A DNA stretch of 64,000 nucleotides, taken from positions 9,292,501 through 9,356,500 of the forward strand of contig JANCRA010000010.1 in the NCBI GenBank assembly GCA_024362935.1. Reading direction: 5' to 3'. Shown one piece after another: positions 1 to 14,550 of this stretch. The position numbers were made by a program, and so were the translations under genes. The stretch comes from Setophaga petechia (lineage: Eukaryota > Chordata > Aves > Passeriformes > Parulidae). Positions within the stretch are counted from its first letter, which is position 1. The number at the start of each line of letters is the position of its first letter. Under the pieces are notes generated by a model. It searched no databases, was not told the DNA's origin, and saw only the letters and a program-made list of their open reading frames with translations.

Positions 1-205
1 ATACATATCATTGAATCTATTTGTTGGAATTATAAAAATAAATACTGGTACTTTTATATCAAAGAAATTATAGATACTCAGTGTCATATTAATTTTAGAG
101 GGTTTAGTGATACCTATTTTTAATTGATTATAAACATTCTCTTGAGAAGATGCACTATAACTTGCTGTTCATGTAACATTAGCCTGTTTTCTAAAACAGT
201 GTGTT

Positions 206-243
206 CATTTGCTTTAATGCTTAGGCATTTGCTTTAATGCTTA
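206..243. repeat. 20-bp tandem duplication
   Basis: The motif CATTTGCTTTAATGCTTA occurs twice in a row with a period of 20 bp (206-225 and 226-243). The two units are identical over the 18 bases present in both. It looks like a local replication-slippage duplication inside the intron. Confidence 0.9.
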
Positions 244-2327
244 CTTAATAAAAAAGATCTTTTCTTTTAGAGATTGCTCAGCCTGTGCAGAGCAGGTTTC
301 CAAGCTGCTGCCTCCTTTTTCCATTCCATGAATGATTCCAACTCCTCTGCTCCAGGAGCAGCAGTGAGGAGGAGCCTGTTAATGGCTTTCTTGGAGGCAT
401 TTAATGAATGGTCATTTATCAATATTTTGAGGAGGACAGACACTATCATCTCTGTGTGATTCTTCATTCTGAAGTGCTCAGAAGCATTTCAGTGGAAAGA
501 GGTGTAAAGGGAATTCATGAGTGTTTTTTATGAGCATTAACCCTTCCCTCTGCTCTGTGATGGGTTTTCCAGCAGGGTCTGTGCTGGGTCAGGAGTGCTG
601 GCTCAGCCTGCCCTGCCCCTGGGGCACCGTTGCACGAGAGGAGCCTCCTACACACTGAACTGAGGGCAGATACCCCATTTATCCTCTTCACTCCCACCTT
701 TCTTGAGTGTGACTCTAGTGTAATTAGGTAGGTAGAAGCCTGCTTAATCTAAACCACTTCCAGTTTAGTTGATTTTTCCTGTCTCCAACAGCTAATTCTG
801 TATTCTAAGCATGCTCACCCATGGTCAGCGCATTTCCTTGCTCTCTCATCTTTTGGATTTTAACAGCTACTGTTTCAGAAGTTGTTCTGGCTCATCTTGT
901 TTTCTCTGGACACTACAATTTCTTTTAGTTTCTAATTTGAATGGAATGATACTTTATAGGTTTATCAAATAAACCTGCTGTGCTCCTCCCAGCTGAACAG
1001 TTTCTTTAAGACTGGGGAACTGCACGGACTCTCACAGTGTCCTTTTAAGCTCTTGGGCTCTCTGATCATTCCAGGCAGCTGCTGAGAGGGGTGGGGGTAA
1101 AGAAACTCTTCCCAGCAGCACTGAATTTCAGGTGGTCACAGTTTCTGCTGAAAGTAAATCAGAACATCAGGATTACCACTGCTGGTGGTATGTGAAACTG
1201 TTTTGGGAGACAAAAGCAGATCAACAATGAGATAAACTCCTTTCTTTTTTTCTTTTTCTCCTTTGGAAAAGCAGGGGCTTATTTTGAGAGTGAGTTAACC
1301 AAACATTTAGTTAATGGTCTTGTTTTGAACTGTGTTTTAACAGCTGTCTGAAATACAGCTGCAATAAAACATCAGATTTGATGCTGTAACTAGAATTTCA
1401 AATTTTCAAAAGTCATTTTCCTTTTGATGAATACCAAGAAAAAGGCTCAAGTTGTTTTTGCTAATGCTAGACTTCTGGATTGTCCTGGCTTGTACTTTGA
1501 CATACTTGCAAATTGGCAATGGCTCTTAAAAAATGGCTCTTCTGACTTCCACAGGTGCTTGCTCACCTCTCCTTTCTCCTTTACTTCTACTCCTCTGAGC
1601 TGTGGCACAGCTCTGCAGAATAGCCTGAGAATTTCAAGATCAAAGAATTACCCAGTGCAGAAACATCCTTCCCCCCCTCCAAAAAAAGCTAAGAGAGGTT
1701 TTCTTTCCCTTACATTAGTTAGGATCTCGTTCATTGCATGACATGAAAAATATTTGTAAGAGTAAGGCCCAGGAAAGAGATGGGAGACAGGGATGAGTTG
1801 GATCATATGATGGACACTGCTTTTTTTATTTTCTCATGGAATTTGTGGTGATCACTTAGAACTCTATTGAACCAACCATTTGGATGATTTTTTTAAACTC
1901 TGGTGACTCTGCAGCTATTTAGGTCCCTTCAGGTCTGGTATTTTGTGTGGAACTGGCTGAAGTGTTGCCTGCTGTACTAGAGGTGAGAATCTCCTCCTGT
2001 CTGGGGTGATCAGTTCCTTATGTGTGGTGGCTGCAGAAAGCTGAGGTCCAAGCTCAAACTGTGAGTGTCTGAGCAAAAATGCTTCAAATCAGTAACCTGA
2101 ATCTCTACAGCTTCAGTAAAATATGAACAAGGCTTAAAATTTCATTTTCCTAGGGAATAAAGGTGGCACAAATTAGTAGATTTGAGATTCTGCTGGACAG
2201 AAGGACTCATCCTGAGTCTCATAGGGCACAAATTCTGTGGTACTTCAGTCTGTGACACTGGGGACCAGCCAGCTTTAGGGCTGATAGGAGGGGTGGAAAG
2301 ACTCTTACTAAAATAATAGTCTTGCTG

Positions 2328-2352
2328 TTGATCAATTTAACTAATTGATCAA
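2328..2352. other. Perfect inverted repeat (10-bp arms, 5-nt loop)
   Basis: TTGATCAATT is followed by a five-base spacer and then its exact reverse complement AATTGATCAA. It could fold as a hairpin in DNA or RNA. No function can be assigned; it sits in AT-rich intron where such repeats also arise by chance. Confidence 0.7.
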
Positions 2353-5300
2353 ATTATGACTAAAATTAAAATGTTAATGGATTTCAAATTACTTCCAAAG
2401 ACAGACTCTGAATGTGAGGCTTCACAAAAATGTCTAGGCAAAGCTCTCCACGTGCACAGCCAACAGCATCCTAATAGATTTCTGTTGGAGATTTAGGATT
2501 TGTGGCAGGAGCAGCTGAGGCCCCCAGCTCTGGCAAGAACTGCAGCACACTTGGGTGAGAGCAGGTGCAGAATCTGACACCTGGGCTGGAGTTTGCTTTT
2601 CTGTTTTGAGGAGACATAAAGTAAAAAATCCCTGGGTGGGGGGAGCAAAAGTGTGAACTTTGATTTTGTAGCATTTTACATTTGGAAGGAAGAATATTAT
2701 TAGTTCTATAGATTAGTTATCCTAATCACTGTGTCATTGCTGCAGGGGCTATGATAAGAACAACTTTAGTAATTTATTTCAGGAGCATCTTGATTTCAAT
2801 GCCGTGTAATTATGCCACATTACCTTTGGTGTATGTCTTAAAATTATTTGCAGTGAAGAGAACAAACAATAAATTATAGAGATCACTTTTTAATTTCCTT
2901 TACCTGCACATGAATAGATACACAGCCGTGTATTCTTGGCCTACATGCATTTCTTTGTCATTTAAGCTAGCACAGCAGATCTTGGATGATTGCTTCTGGT
3001 GCTGTGCAAGTACTCCAGGAGGACAAATTGTTTGAGTAAATCATAGCAAAAGAGGTGTTTCATGTAAGAAATAAACAGTTCCAAACTAATACTATAAATT
3101 GAAATTTTATTGATAAGTCTGTGAGTTATTTTTAATGTAAAGTTTAAATTACAGCAATCATTGTGGCACAAAGCACCACAGAAATATTACTTTACAGAAA
3201 ATCTTGTGCCCTGTATTTTCAATGGGTCATTTAAGAGCAGCAGTGTATACAAGCAAAAAAGAAAGAACTGCTCTGTGCCCGTGAGTCTTTGTTTTAAAAA
3301 GAAGCTGGAACTGGAGAAGCAAGGCACAGAAAAAGGCACAGCAAAATCTGTGTGCAGGAAAGGAGTTAGGGAGCATTTGGAGATTTCATACAGCTTCACA
3401 TCCCCCTTGCCAGGTGTACCATAACATGGACTGTACACTGCAGCCTCCCCAAGAGGATTACAGGGCAGCTTCTTGTACATCAGAAAAAAATCAGGGACAT
3501 CTCCGGTTAATTCTTTAATTCCTAAATGTGAGGATAAGTGATTGTTTAAAACCACTGTAGCTGGTAAACCTTTGGCGCAGGTTAAGGGAGAGCCCTGGTA
3601 AACATCTTTATTTGCTAGTTTATACCTTGGTTTCTTTCATCAGTGAAGTTTCTGGTTTTGAAACCCCTTGGGGCTAGCACAACATGGGGGTTTTCTCCTT
3701 TTTTAACACACTGAGCAGGTTAGAATAACATCTATTATTAAAAAAGATTATAATTTTCCATTATATTGTAAAAACTAGGTTTTGTCAGTAAAATAATACT
3801 TTTATAACTAATTTCCAATAACTTGTAGTGAGATGGTAATTTAGCACTCTAAATGTGCCAGTAAATTAGTAACTCTTGAGTCATTAATTTTGCATTTATC
3901 TTAATTGTGTTACATCTATGGATATTTATGGGGTTTTACTTTTTTACACTTGAAAAACATTACTATTGAGATGGGTTTAAGAAAACTAAATAATCTTAAT
4001 GGGAATATTTTTGACATAAAAAAATGGAAATTTTGTCTTGATTTGTGAGTTAAACAATTTTCTTTTAAATGCCATTATGAATTGTTAGAGAAATGGGAAT
4101 AGCTATTTTCCTTTTGCTTTTAGATAACTCCATGCTCGTGATCTGGTAATTAAATCCCCAACCTCTTGATCTTTATTTTTGACGCAAGTTCAATAAGGAA
4201 TTGGATAAATTGATAAAAGATGACTCCATAGGTGGCTAATTAATATACTAATGGACAACCTTTAAATCAGGAAGCCCATAAAGCACTGATTGCCATGAGC
4301 TGAAATCATTTACTGAGAAAACAGACAAAGGCTTTTTGTCCTATTTCTCAAGTTCTTTACTCCAGCAATCACGGCTGCAGAGGGGTTGGGAGCTCTCCTG
4401 TGTCTCTCTGTGCTGAGATTCTGTTCATGGCTTGAAGAGTCCATCTTAAAAAAATATTTGATGAATTCTGTGTTCTTGAAAGATCAGATAGTCTGAACTC
4501 ATAACTCAGTTCTGTGGGTGCTGGTGTACTCTTACTTTCAAAGTGATATTTTATTTGAAAAATGCTGCGTGCTTGTGGCTTTTTCTTCTCCTCATCTCTC
4601 ACCTTGTTTTCTGAGCTCAAAGAAGCTGAGCCATGCAGGTGGCACTGGCCAAGGCTGCCTTGTGCAAACCCAAAGCAATGTTCAGGAGAAACTCAGACCT
4701 TTGCAGATTGAGTTTTGCAAGACTTATTTCTATATATGTGGAATATGTGTGGAACACGTGAGAGAATGTAGTTGTGTCATCATAATATCTGATGATACAG
4801 TCAGGTGATGGCACAGAAAAAGATGTGGTTTTACTATATTACTAACAGAGAAATAGAGCATAGTTTAAAAATGATTAAAAAGTGAAGTACAAAACAATGA
4901 CTTTTATATTATATGTTCTTAAAACTTTTTTATGGCACATATTGTGACAATCTGTAGGCCTATGTGTTTTTACTGTTGGTAGCTCTTTAGAATGTGGCAG
5001 GTAAAGGAGAAACTTCATCTTCTGTAATTGCAAAATTGTAAAAGTCCAGCTGTTCCTACTGAGGATTCCCTGAGTTAAAGGGATATAGGGTGTAGTCAAC
5101 ACAAACTCTAGGTTTTCTAAATGACACAACTAAAATGTTTCATCTAAAGTAGCAGAGCTAAGACAAATGTAGAAACCTTTCATATATTATGCATGAATGA
5201 ATGAAGCCTTAAATAGCTTCATTCTGCAGCAGGGGAGGTGAGAATTGTGGGGTAGTGTGGTGCTTCCTGTCACAGACACAAATTGATCTTGCATTTTTCT

Positions 5301-8300
5301 GATTATGCTGTGGAGCAGGGCTCAGGAGGATGCTCAGCATTTTGGGTGTTAGGAGGATGTTGTTCAGGAAGTCAGAGACTTGGCACCTGTAAGTAGGTTT
5401 GTAAGTGCATTTCTTCCAGGGGAATGCAGTGCCAGTCCTGGGGCAGATGCTCCTTTGGCATAGCCCCACGTTTACTGTGCTCCCTACAAGATAAATCCAC
5501 TGTTCATGCAGAGCTTACAAGGCAGGGACCCCTGTGGCTGCTGATGTGAATGGTATCCTTGATTTCTGGTTAATTTTAATTTGTTGAAGTAAAAGTCTTC
5601 CAAGGCACTTACAGGGCAAGATAAACTCACAGACATTCACTCATTGTAACCCCATAAAGGTTTAAAGTTCTGATGTAGAAAAACTTGTGATGTCATATAT
5701 AAAATGTATTCAGATTAAAAAAATAAAATCAATGAAGTGGGATTTTTTTCTTTATATCACACAAATGGGTTTTTTTGTCTTATCATTGCTGCTGGGATAG
5801 AGGAAAACATCTTGGACAGTGAATTTGGCTGCTTTTCCTTTCAATCTACGTGTGTGGTGACAAAAATAATTTAGTTTCAAAACCTGCTTAATCCCCTGCA
5901 TTGAGTCTGTCACAGTTAACACATTGACTGAGCCATCCTGATTGCAGTGTGGACCTTTGTCCAGACAGGAATTATTAGCACCAGCAGCTGATCTCACAGA
6001 GGGCTTGGTCCAGCCTGCAACAGCACATTTGAATTATTGCTAATGGCACTGAATTTAAGAAAATGTTTTGCAGGGGAAATGTCTTCATTATCTATTATAA
6101 ATGTCTGTTATTTGTTTCCCCTTATTTGTGTTACAAAGCACTAATGCTTTACGAAGTGAGCTGGGAAAGTGCTATGGTGATTTTTACTCCAGAAATAAAT
6201 TGCACTGCAATCCTCAGTGGCTGAACATTTAATTTCTGACCAAAATAAAAGAACATAAAATTAAAGCCTGGATGAAATTTCATTCAGTCTGATTTCAATA
6301 TTAATTTCTTAAAACGCTTTTTGGGAGACAAAGAAATATTACCTACTGGCACGAAAAGAGCCTATAAAATTTAACAAAAACACAAAGTGGTTAATATACT
6401 TTTTTATTGGGGTAAGACTTCATTTTGTTGTTGTATGTATTTTATTTCCATTTTTCCTTCAAAAACAGCATTTTAAACTCAGTATTTCCTCCTGTACAAT
6501 TCTGCTTCTTTTGAAAATACAGCCTTCCTTTTCTAGTAGTTTTCTTTTGCTGTTTATGAAGAGTTGAGAATAGACAAATTAATCATGACTTTTATTCCTT
6601 TCTCCACTCTAAGTGCTTTAGAGTTAGTAAGCTAGGTTAGTCTGCTGGTATTACATCATATATGAATTAGGTGGTGAAAATAATTTTAATTTTTGTGGAG
6701 TAATCATAACAAAATTAAAATAACTAGCAAAATGAATAATTGTTTGATTTAGAATAAAAAAAAATGTAACTAAACAAGTTTAATTTGCAGTGTTGTATTT
6801 CACTTGCCTACTCTCACTTTTGCATAGTTCCCAATATATTTTCCAGTGTTTTACATATTATCACATTTATGGTTAAAAGCTGTGAAATTGTTCCCCTTTC
6901 CCTTTCTCTCACTGGGGAATTTGAGTACTCTGAGCCAAAATTAGCGTTTGGGTCATTACAAAGACACTGCTGATATTGTATTTCATACTTAATGAATCTT
7001 TATTGGCATCTGGGTCTAACCTTGACTCTGCTCAGTGAATCATAACTTGGCAGTCTCAGAGTAGGTGCTCCACTGTCCTATCAAATTCCAGCAGAGATAA
7101 TTTGGTCTTTCCCAGTGATTTCTTTATACCATGCAGCATTGTGATTTTTAAATAATAAAAATAAAATAATAACTGCAAAATAAAACTTCAAAATAAAAGT
7201 CATATTAGAGTTAAACTTTGTAAATTTAATATGATTGTATCATTAGTAAAAGTGATGTTCTCATCTTTTGTGATGTTCTGCTAAAACCAAGTTTTTTCAT
7301 CTTATCATCCCTAAAGATCTCAAGGCTTGGTATGAACCTCAGAGCATTCAAGACAGGCAATAGTTTTTAAGCAGAAGAGAACAGAGAACAACTGAAAAGG
7401 AGCTCATTTCCAAGTCTTAACTTTTACTACCTTAATGCAGATCAGGAGAGCTCCCCATCCTCTTTTTGGGTGTGGGAAGCTCTTTCAGGGCTTCAGGTGT
7501 CTTACCCAGTGCTCTCTCTGTAGCTGCTTCTACTCCGTGCCCAGTAATGCTATTTGGCACTCCCAGTATTTCTGTTGTAATTCCTTTTCATCTCAAAATA
7601 AGTAGTACAGAAGAGAAAAAAAAAATTGAAAAATGCTGCGATTCTTACTTGATAGGAAATAGAGTGAAATATATTTTTGAAAGGTAAAAAACACTGAGAA
7701 AAGTCCCATTTTTGTTTAAGTAGAAAGTCAGAGAAGACATTTGCAATCCTTGAACACAGATTAATATTTTTTTATCAAAAAACATGTATGTTTCTGGTAG
7801 CTGAGTGCAAATGATACTGTGGTGTGCAGTGTCTGGCAGCAGGAAAATCATAAGTTTTCACCTGCTGGTGACCAAGGTCTCGTGGTCCAGGCAGGTGGTG
7901 CAGCAGGAGCAGCCACCTGGTGCTCACCTTTCAGGCTCCATCATATCCCATCTGAGGCCCCAAAGCCTTGCTCATGGTCTGATAGCTGTGTTCAGGTTTA
8001 TGCTGAGGATTTTCACCTTGTACTTTTGGGTGTAATAAAGGCCCCTGTGAACTCTCTCATTCCTGTGTCAGCTGTTTGCTGATATCACAATTCACAGCAC
8101 AGCTGCAACTTCAGCAGTGCAGGGTTCAGGTCTTAGGAAAGCAGTAATGGACTTAAAAAGCTCAGAGAAGAGAAGCAAAGGCAATTGCAGGTTGGAAAGT
8201 CTTTGTTGCAAGAGGATTCCATGCATGTGAATTCCTCATTCTTGAGGAAAAGAGCCGAGGTGGGAGTGAGCAGCATCACAAGGGTGGGGAGGATTGTGGA

Positions 8301-8385
8301 GCAAGCAGCTGCTCTGTTGTCCAGTGCAGTGCCTAAGGGAGGCTGCTCAGCTCTTGAGAAATTCCAGAGCTGCAGACTGGAAGCT

Positions 8386-8524
8386 TGGTAAAGTATTCCT
8401 GAACCTCCCTGCTCCCCAGCCTGCTTTCTCTGCCACCTGAAGGAGCAGCTTGTTTGATTTTGTTTCCCTCTCTCCATGGTCAGGCTGTAGACACAGTAAC
8501 CTTTGTGGTTTTTCTCTGACTGAA
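8386..8524. repeat. Dispersed repeat, copy A (family not recognised)
   Basis: This roughly 140-bp block matches 10168-10309 in the same orientation. The best part runs from the shared TCTCTGCCACCTGAAG motif (8427) to the TTTTTCTCTGACTGAA end, with scattered substitutions and a one-base length difference. Similarity stops abruptly on both sides, which is how a dispersed element or local duplication looks. I do not recognise the family; an LTR fragment or an old SINE-like element is possible. On the minus strand both copies keep a similar reading frame, but there is no recognisable protein. Confidence 0.8.
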
Positions 8525-8976
8525 TAACCCAATAACCAATACACCAGTAACCCTGGAATGTTATCATACACACTGCATGGTTACTTGGTACTGTATTTCC
8601 TTGGATATCTTCTTTAGGGCACTTGTGAGACAATTCTGGTCCAGATGGGCTCTGTGCTCTGAATGCACACACCTGCTCCCAGGTGCAGGAAGGGAATTCC
8701 AGTCTGGCTCTGGGGTGCTTAGAGCCTGAAAAGGAGACTCAGCAGCTCCCAAGCAAGGAGAGAGATTTCTATGTAGAAAACTAACTAAACTACACTGAAA
8801 AAAAGAAAATTTCAGTGCTCAACAATTTCTGTTGCAGGGAGGGTGTTTTTTAAGGTCAGCTCAAATCTAGAATCCATCTACCCAAAGAGGAGTTTCTGAA
8901 TGCAGTTCCCAGATCTTTGGCTGTCAGGTACTCACAGGTCTCTCTCACTGGTACCAGACTTGGCCTTCTCTCCTTG

Positions 8977-8990
8977 CACACACACACACA
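8977..8990. repeat. (CA)7 microsatellite
   Basis: A short perfect CA dinucleotide run followed by an A run. It is probably length-polymorphic. Confidence 0.9.
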
Positions 8991-10167
8991 AAATCCTGGA
9001 AAGTTTTTAATCTAGGTAATTTTTGAAAAAACAGCTTTGTGCTTTTTGTTTCTATTTGAAACCAAGCTCTATTTCTAAACCTGAGGGCTATTTAGTTTTC
9101 TTTAGTTTTGACGTATGTGCAGCTCTTGTACTGACAGTTTTGAGGGTTCATAAAGGACCATTTTTTCTTCCTCAGAAACTTGCCTTTGGCAAGAGACACT
9201 ATTGCACAGTGGCCCCCCAAGCAGTGTTTTTTATCTCTTTCTCATTTTAGCAATTAATCTGAATTTTGCCATAGGGAATACCTGGTATTTCTGCTCCATG
9301 GATGTTCCTTACAATTCAGAATATGTCGTGATAGGTGCTGTGTGATATAGAAGGGAAAGGTTGAGAGCAATGGATTTTGTGGGATGTAGGTGAAATGTGG
9401 AACACTGCAATCCATTTAAATGTCTCACTTAAACTGTCAGGCAAAGTAGATATGCAGTGAATGCATATGTTCTGAGAATATCAAATCTGCTCATGTGCTA
9501 CCTTCAAAGAGACACTTTGAAATAGGAATTGCAGCTGAAATTAATTCTGTATGGCACTTTCCCTATCTTCTGGAATTGGCATCAAATTTGCCTCAGAATG
9601 AGACAAAAACTAGTCAGACATATAGAGAGCTTCTGGAAATGGTAAAATTCTCACTGGAATTGTGGTACAGCAAAACTAGTAATAAGATTTGGTGTATTCT
9701 TTAATTTTAATACTTCTGTCTACTCTATCTGGATGTCACTTAATTAAAAAAGAAGGAAAGGAACACCACCAAGGCATTTATTAATTTTGGGGTAAGCTGT
9801 GTGAAATCTGTCAATCTGAGTTCACCATATCCCTGAGATTCATTTTCCTTGGATTTGAAAATAAACCTTAAACCTCAAGGATGAAATGCCACTATGGCTC
9901 ATTTCATTACTTCCAGCAGACAATAAACCAGCCCAGAATTAGCATTCCCCCCACAGCTGTGCCCCTTTCCCCTGTAGCCTTCTGTGGAGGGAGGCTTGTG
10001 AGCAGAGGTCTCTCCCTTTTCTGCAGCTCTCTGGCTGCTTTAGCCCTCTTATCCCCAGGAAGGATCTACAGATCTCAGCACTCGCTCCCTGCCTGCTCCC
10101 TGATAATTCCAAGGATGCAGATACAGAGATGTACCTGGGATATTAATCTTCCTGCATGTTAATAAGC

Positions 10168-10309
10168 AAGGTATAGCATTTCTAAACCTCCCTCCTCCCC
10201 AGTGCACTTTCTCTGCCACCTGAAGCAGCAGCTTGTTTGGTTTTGTTTTCCTCTCTCCGTGGTCAGGCTGTGGGCACAGTAAGTTTTGAGGTTTTTCTCT
10301 CGGACTGAA
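10168..10309. repeat. Dispersed repeat, copy B (family not recognised)
   Basis: This is the second copy of the block at 8386-8524, about 1.8 kb downstream and in the same orientation. Shared landmarks are AAACCTCCCTCCTCCCC (against AACCTCCCTGCTCCCC), the CTCTGCCACCTGAAGCAGCAGC core and GGTCAGGCTGTGGGCACAGT. The flanks are unrelated to those of copy A. Two independent insertions or an old local duplication would both explain the pair. Confidence 0.8.
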
Positions 10310-13300
10310 GGACAGAATTAATTGGCTTTGAAGTTTCCAAATCTGTTTCTGAAGAAGAGATTTGCAATGAGTGACTGTGAAAAGGAGCCTGTGTGGAAGC
10401 CAAATCACTCTGGAACCAGAGCAGTGCTGGCTGGGTCAGATGCCTGCTCTACAATCCTCTGTTAGCACTTGATGTGAAATTGAAATTGGAATGATTTCCA
10501 TCCCTCTGATGGAACTGGCTTCTCTCACTGCTGTTCAAGCATCTGTGCAGATGATGATTCTGTCCTGGTATCTCTTAGAAAGCACTCCTAAATCTAAGAG
10601 TCTTTATTTGCTTATTAAGTTCTTAGGGAACCAAAATGAACAAAGCAACCCCAGCACCACTGAATTCTCCAAAAATACTTACCTGTCTGTGCTCAGGCAT
10701 CATGTGCTGATTCCCTTGTGCCAGGAGTGCCAGCCCTGGTGATGCAGAACTCTCTGCTACACATCAGGCAAATTCCTTCCCTGTCACCCTATGTAAGTTT
10801 GGAACTTGTGAAAACTGGAGATTTGCAATAATAATTTGTGATAAGTGGTAACAAGTTTGGCTTTCTTGAGTGAAGTTTTAATCTTGCAATGTGAATAATG
10901 GGAAGGGACTAATTCTCTTGATCCCAGAGCAAGGGGGGTATTGGTGGTGTTTTCTCTGCTGGTCCCAAACTTTTAAATCCTGATTTGCCAAAGGTTGAAT
11001 TTGAGCTTCTTGAATGAGATGTGTTGTAGCTCATCCTGACCACTTTCTACTTCCTCTCTAAACTCTTGGAATGGCAAATTATGGGTTCTGCTGGATGCCA
11101 TTCCTGGGATCCCTGACTGAATTCTGTACTTGGGGAGCCTGGCAAAACCAGGTTTCAAAGAGCTGTTGGAGATCTGCAAATGGGTGTGAGTGAATGTGGA
11201 TTCCACTGTGAGGAGCATCATCCATGGCTCCATTTCTGTGGTGCAGGGGAACATTCCCCAGTAAAAGCCTGTGGGAGGTATGTTTACCTTTCACAGGAGT
11301 AGAATGAATTCTAACAGGAATGCACAGCAAATAACCTCACATTTTCCCTTTGGCCTCTCCAAATACAGAGCACATTGCTTCTTTCTTGTTCTCCCCACTG
11401 TATGCAATGCTAATATATAGGATAAAAAAGCACATGAAAGACTGAAGAGTAATAGTTAAAAATGAACACCTTCTCAGGTAACATTACTAAAATTAAAAAT
11501 AAAGAGTGCATATTTATCATCTTTTGGGACAAGGAAAAGGTTTTATTTGTGACAAGTTGGAGATTGCTGCACTGTTGACACTCCTGTATGGTGTCAGGTA
11601 TGAGATGTTCAATTCAAGCCTGCCCACACTGTAAAGCCAGCTAGCTTGCTACCAATTAACATCTCTTGTAGCTTTGATTTGTTTTAAGACAAATTAGTAG
11701 ATGTAAAATTCTCATTGCTAGACTTGCTCAAAAATAACAATATATGGCTTGAAAATGCAAGGTTCCTCTGCATTTCTGTTTTTAGAATAAGGCTTTTTAA
11801 AACTGCTGCCTTACAATCATGTGCAAAGACAAAGTAGACTGAATAAAGTAGGATTTCGATTGCAAAATTGGAAGTGGTGTGCAGAGTCTGTGGTGTTTCA
11901 TAATGTAAATGTGATAATTGCTAGATGAAGGTTATTTGGAAATGCTTCTAATATTTGATTTGTCTTTAGCATGACAGAATTTCATCATTTCCAATGTTTT
12001 AGACAATATTAATTGATGTGGAAGAATTCTGTGTAAAATCTGTTAAATGAGCTGAGAACTACATTACTCCAAGTTACTTTGGGGATGTCAATAGTTAGAC
12101 ATTTCAGCAGAGCAAACCATATAATTTTTCAAGGTTTGGTCTTTATACATGAACAATATTTGAATGTAGCAGTTGCCACTCAGAACTCAAGAATTTAGTG
12201 CTGTAATGTGAGGTGGCTGAACAGCTGTTTTTGTGCTGTATTACCAGAATACCTGCAGCAAACAATCACCTGTCTTACAGAGCTAAAATCTCTATTTTTT
12301 TATCCTTTTAACTCTTGAATATGAAACAAACCACTATCCATTTCAAAGAAGTGATACTTCCAAATAAAATTTAGCTCTAGATGTATTAAACCCAAAAGAA
12401 GGAAACCTTCCCCCCCGCCAAATCTGAGGTTTATTTCTTAATTTCTGAGGCTGAGTAATGTGGTGGAAAACGAGTGGCTTTGCACTGTGTTTCAGGGAGG
12501 ATGAGTATCCTACCAAGGTTATGAGAGAATTATGCATTTCACCTTTACAGTGTTATCTGGCACTGCCACTAAGGCTTATCATTAGCATATCCTTTGATAC
12601 TTCCATGGCATCAGAAAGACATAAACCAAAATACAGAAGGGACTCATAAACAAAGCAATATTGTGGCTGTGTTGGCTCACTCAGAATGGTAAATTTTTCT
12701 TTACCTTTTCTGCAATCCTTTAAAAGGGAGATAAAATTGTTGTAAGAACAGTGCAAACTGGTATCACAATGTAAATGATTTGGGAAATGAGCCCAAGCCA
12801 GTGTAGTCTGCATAAATGAAAGCGTTAGCTGTGAAACTGCTGTAAGCAGGTCAGAAATAATAATATTGGGACTTTCTATTAGCTTCTAACCTAGCTTTCT
12901 TCTTCACAATCTTTAATTAAGATTGGTTTTTCAATTGATTCTGAAGTAGATTTGAAGGCAAAGTAGCTGCCTGGTGAAATACTGTGGGACAATAACTTTC
13001 TTCCTTTGGAGTTCACCCTCTCTCTATGGGCTGGAATAAACAGGGAAGGGCTGGACTTGCAGATTTCCCTGTTTGTTTGACTGTTTCTTTGCAGATCTTA
13101 AAAGTTCATATATACAACTTACGTATAAAAAAGTAAAATTAAGATATTGTGTTATTCTTCCATTTACCTTGCCTGGGCAGAGAGTTCAGAGTGATGGTGG
13201 TAACTTTGCAACTTTTGTAACAAAATGGGATCTGAATTGATCAATATCCATATTATACATGAGAGTGCTCCATTGTGGTACTTACAGCTACTGTACTGTT

Positions 13301-14421
13301 TCACTACTCTAAAAGGGCTTATTCTTTGGGATTTTTTCTGTTTCTCTTAATGAGGAACTGAAATATTTTTCTAGATGTAACAGTGGAGATCCCTAGGGTT
13401 CAATGCCTGCTTTTGGAAATCCCTACTGAATGTCTGAAGAAGAAAGCAATATCCCATCTTTCAAAAATTGAGGATTTAATTGCCATTTGCATGGTCTGTT
13501 ACACATTTGTGTAATAAAATTGACCTTGCAAGTTTTATTGGTATATGACTTAGCCATCATTCATACTTCTTAAAGATTCATGGGAAACATCTTACACATT
13601 TTTATTTGAATATCGTTTGGCAAACAGTTCAAACACCTATTGGAAAAAGACTTAACTTGAACAGAGTAAGCAGCATATGCAAAACAACTCCTCAAAATCC
13701 CAACACAACAACATTCTCCCCCTCCCTCCACCCAAGAAATGTCTCCCAAAATTCAACACCAAAGGAATTCAGAGTTGAGGCTGCCAAGATGATACTGCTT
13801 TACAACCCTAATCCTAGCCTTTATACCTAAGAGTTCTAAAAAAAATGTTTTTCTTTACTTCCTCAGTCAGTTGAAAACTATCAAGGCCGAGGGGATTGCA
13901 GGCATTAAGCCTGACCACCAGGACATGATTTTTTGGAAAGACTGGAAATGGCACATTCTTCAGCAAGCCATGTAATGTGTGCAGTGGGAACATGGCAGTC
14001 CCCATATGGAAGTCCTGCTGACAGCAGCAAAACAGTTTTTAAGCAGCATGCACTGTTATCCTGCTCCAAAGAGCTGTGAATTGTGTGGTGTGGAAGCCTG
14101 GGAGCCTGTAGCAGATCCCTCCTCCATCTGTGCACCATGGCTGTGGTGCCAGACAGGTAGTAGACTCTGCTGTGCTCTGCTACCCTTCATCTGCTTTCAT
14201 GACTCCCACTAGTAAAAGCAGAATTGCACTGCTGAAATTCAGTTCAATCAATGGAATTCCATATGGCAAGGGGTTATAGTCACTTGCTTTCCATACAGAC
14301 TTTAAAGGGCGTGAGCTTTCATTTTGGTGATGTTTAGGTTCTTAAAATCAAGAGTATAATGCTGTTCAAGTTCCTGGTTTTAATAGATGATGTGTGTTTA
14401 ATACAATTAGAAAGCTACCAG

Positions 14422-14550
14422 CAACCAAAAAATAAACCCAACAAAAAACAAACAAACAAACAAACCCACCAAAAACCCCAAAAAACAAAACACACGAAAA
14501 CTCCCACAAAAAACTGTGCCAACAAAAAAACCCCCTCCAACACTTGTAGA
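14422..14550. repeat. A/C-rich, nearly G-free tract with (AAAC)n
   Basis: The + strand is almost purely A and C here. No G occurs from 14422 to 14495, and an AAAC tetranucleotide run covers about 14446-14465. AAAAACCCC and AAAAAACAAAAC motifs follow. The opposite strand is a T/G tract. It is probably low-complexity sequence, possibly derived from an A-rich retrotransposon tail; no element body is recognisable beside it. Confidence 0.8.

Noticed and set aside
8133..8672. A 179-codon minus-strand open frame.
   Set aside because: It crosses a dispersed repeat and unrelated flanks, shows no domain, and has no supporting splice or promoter signals.
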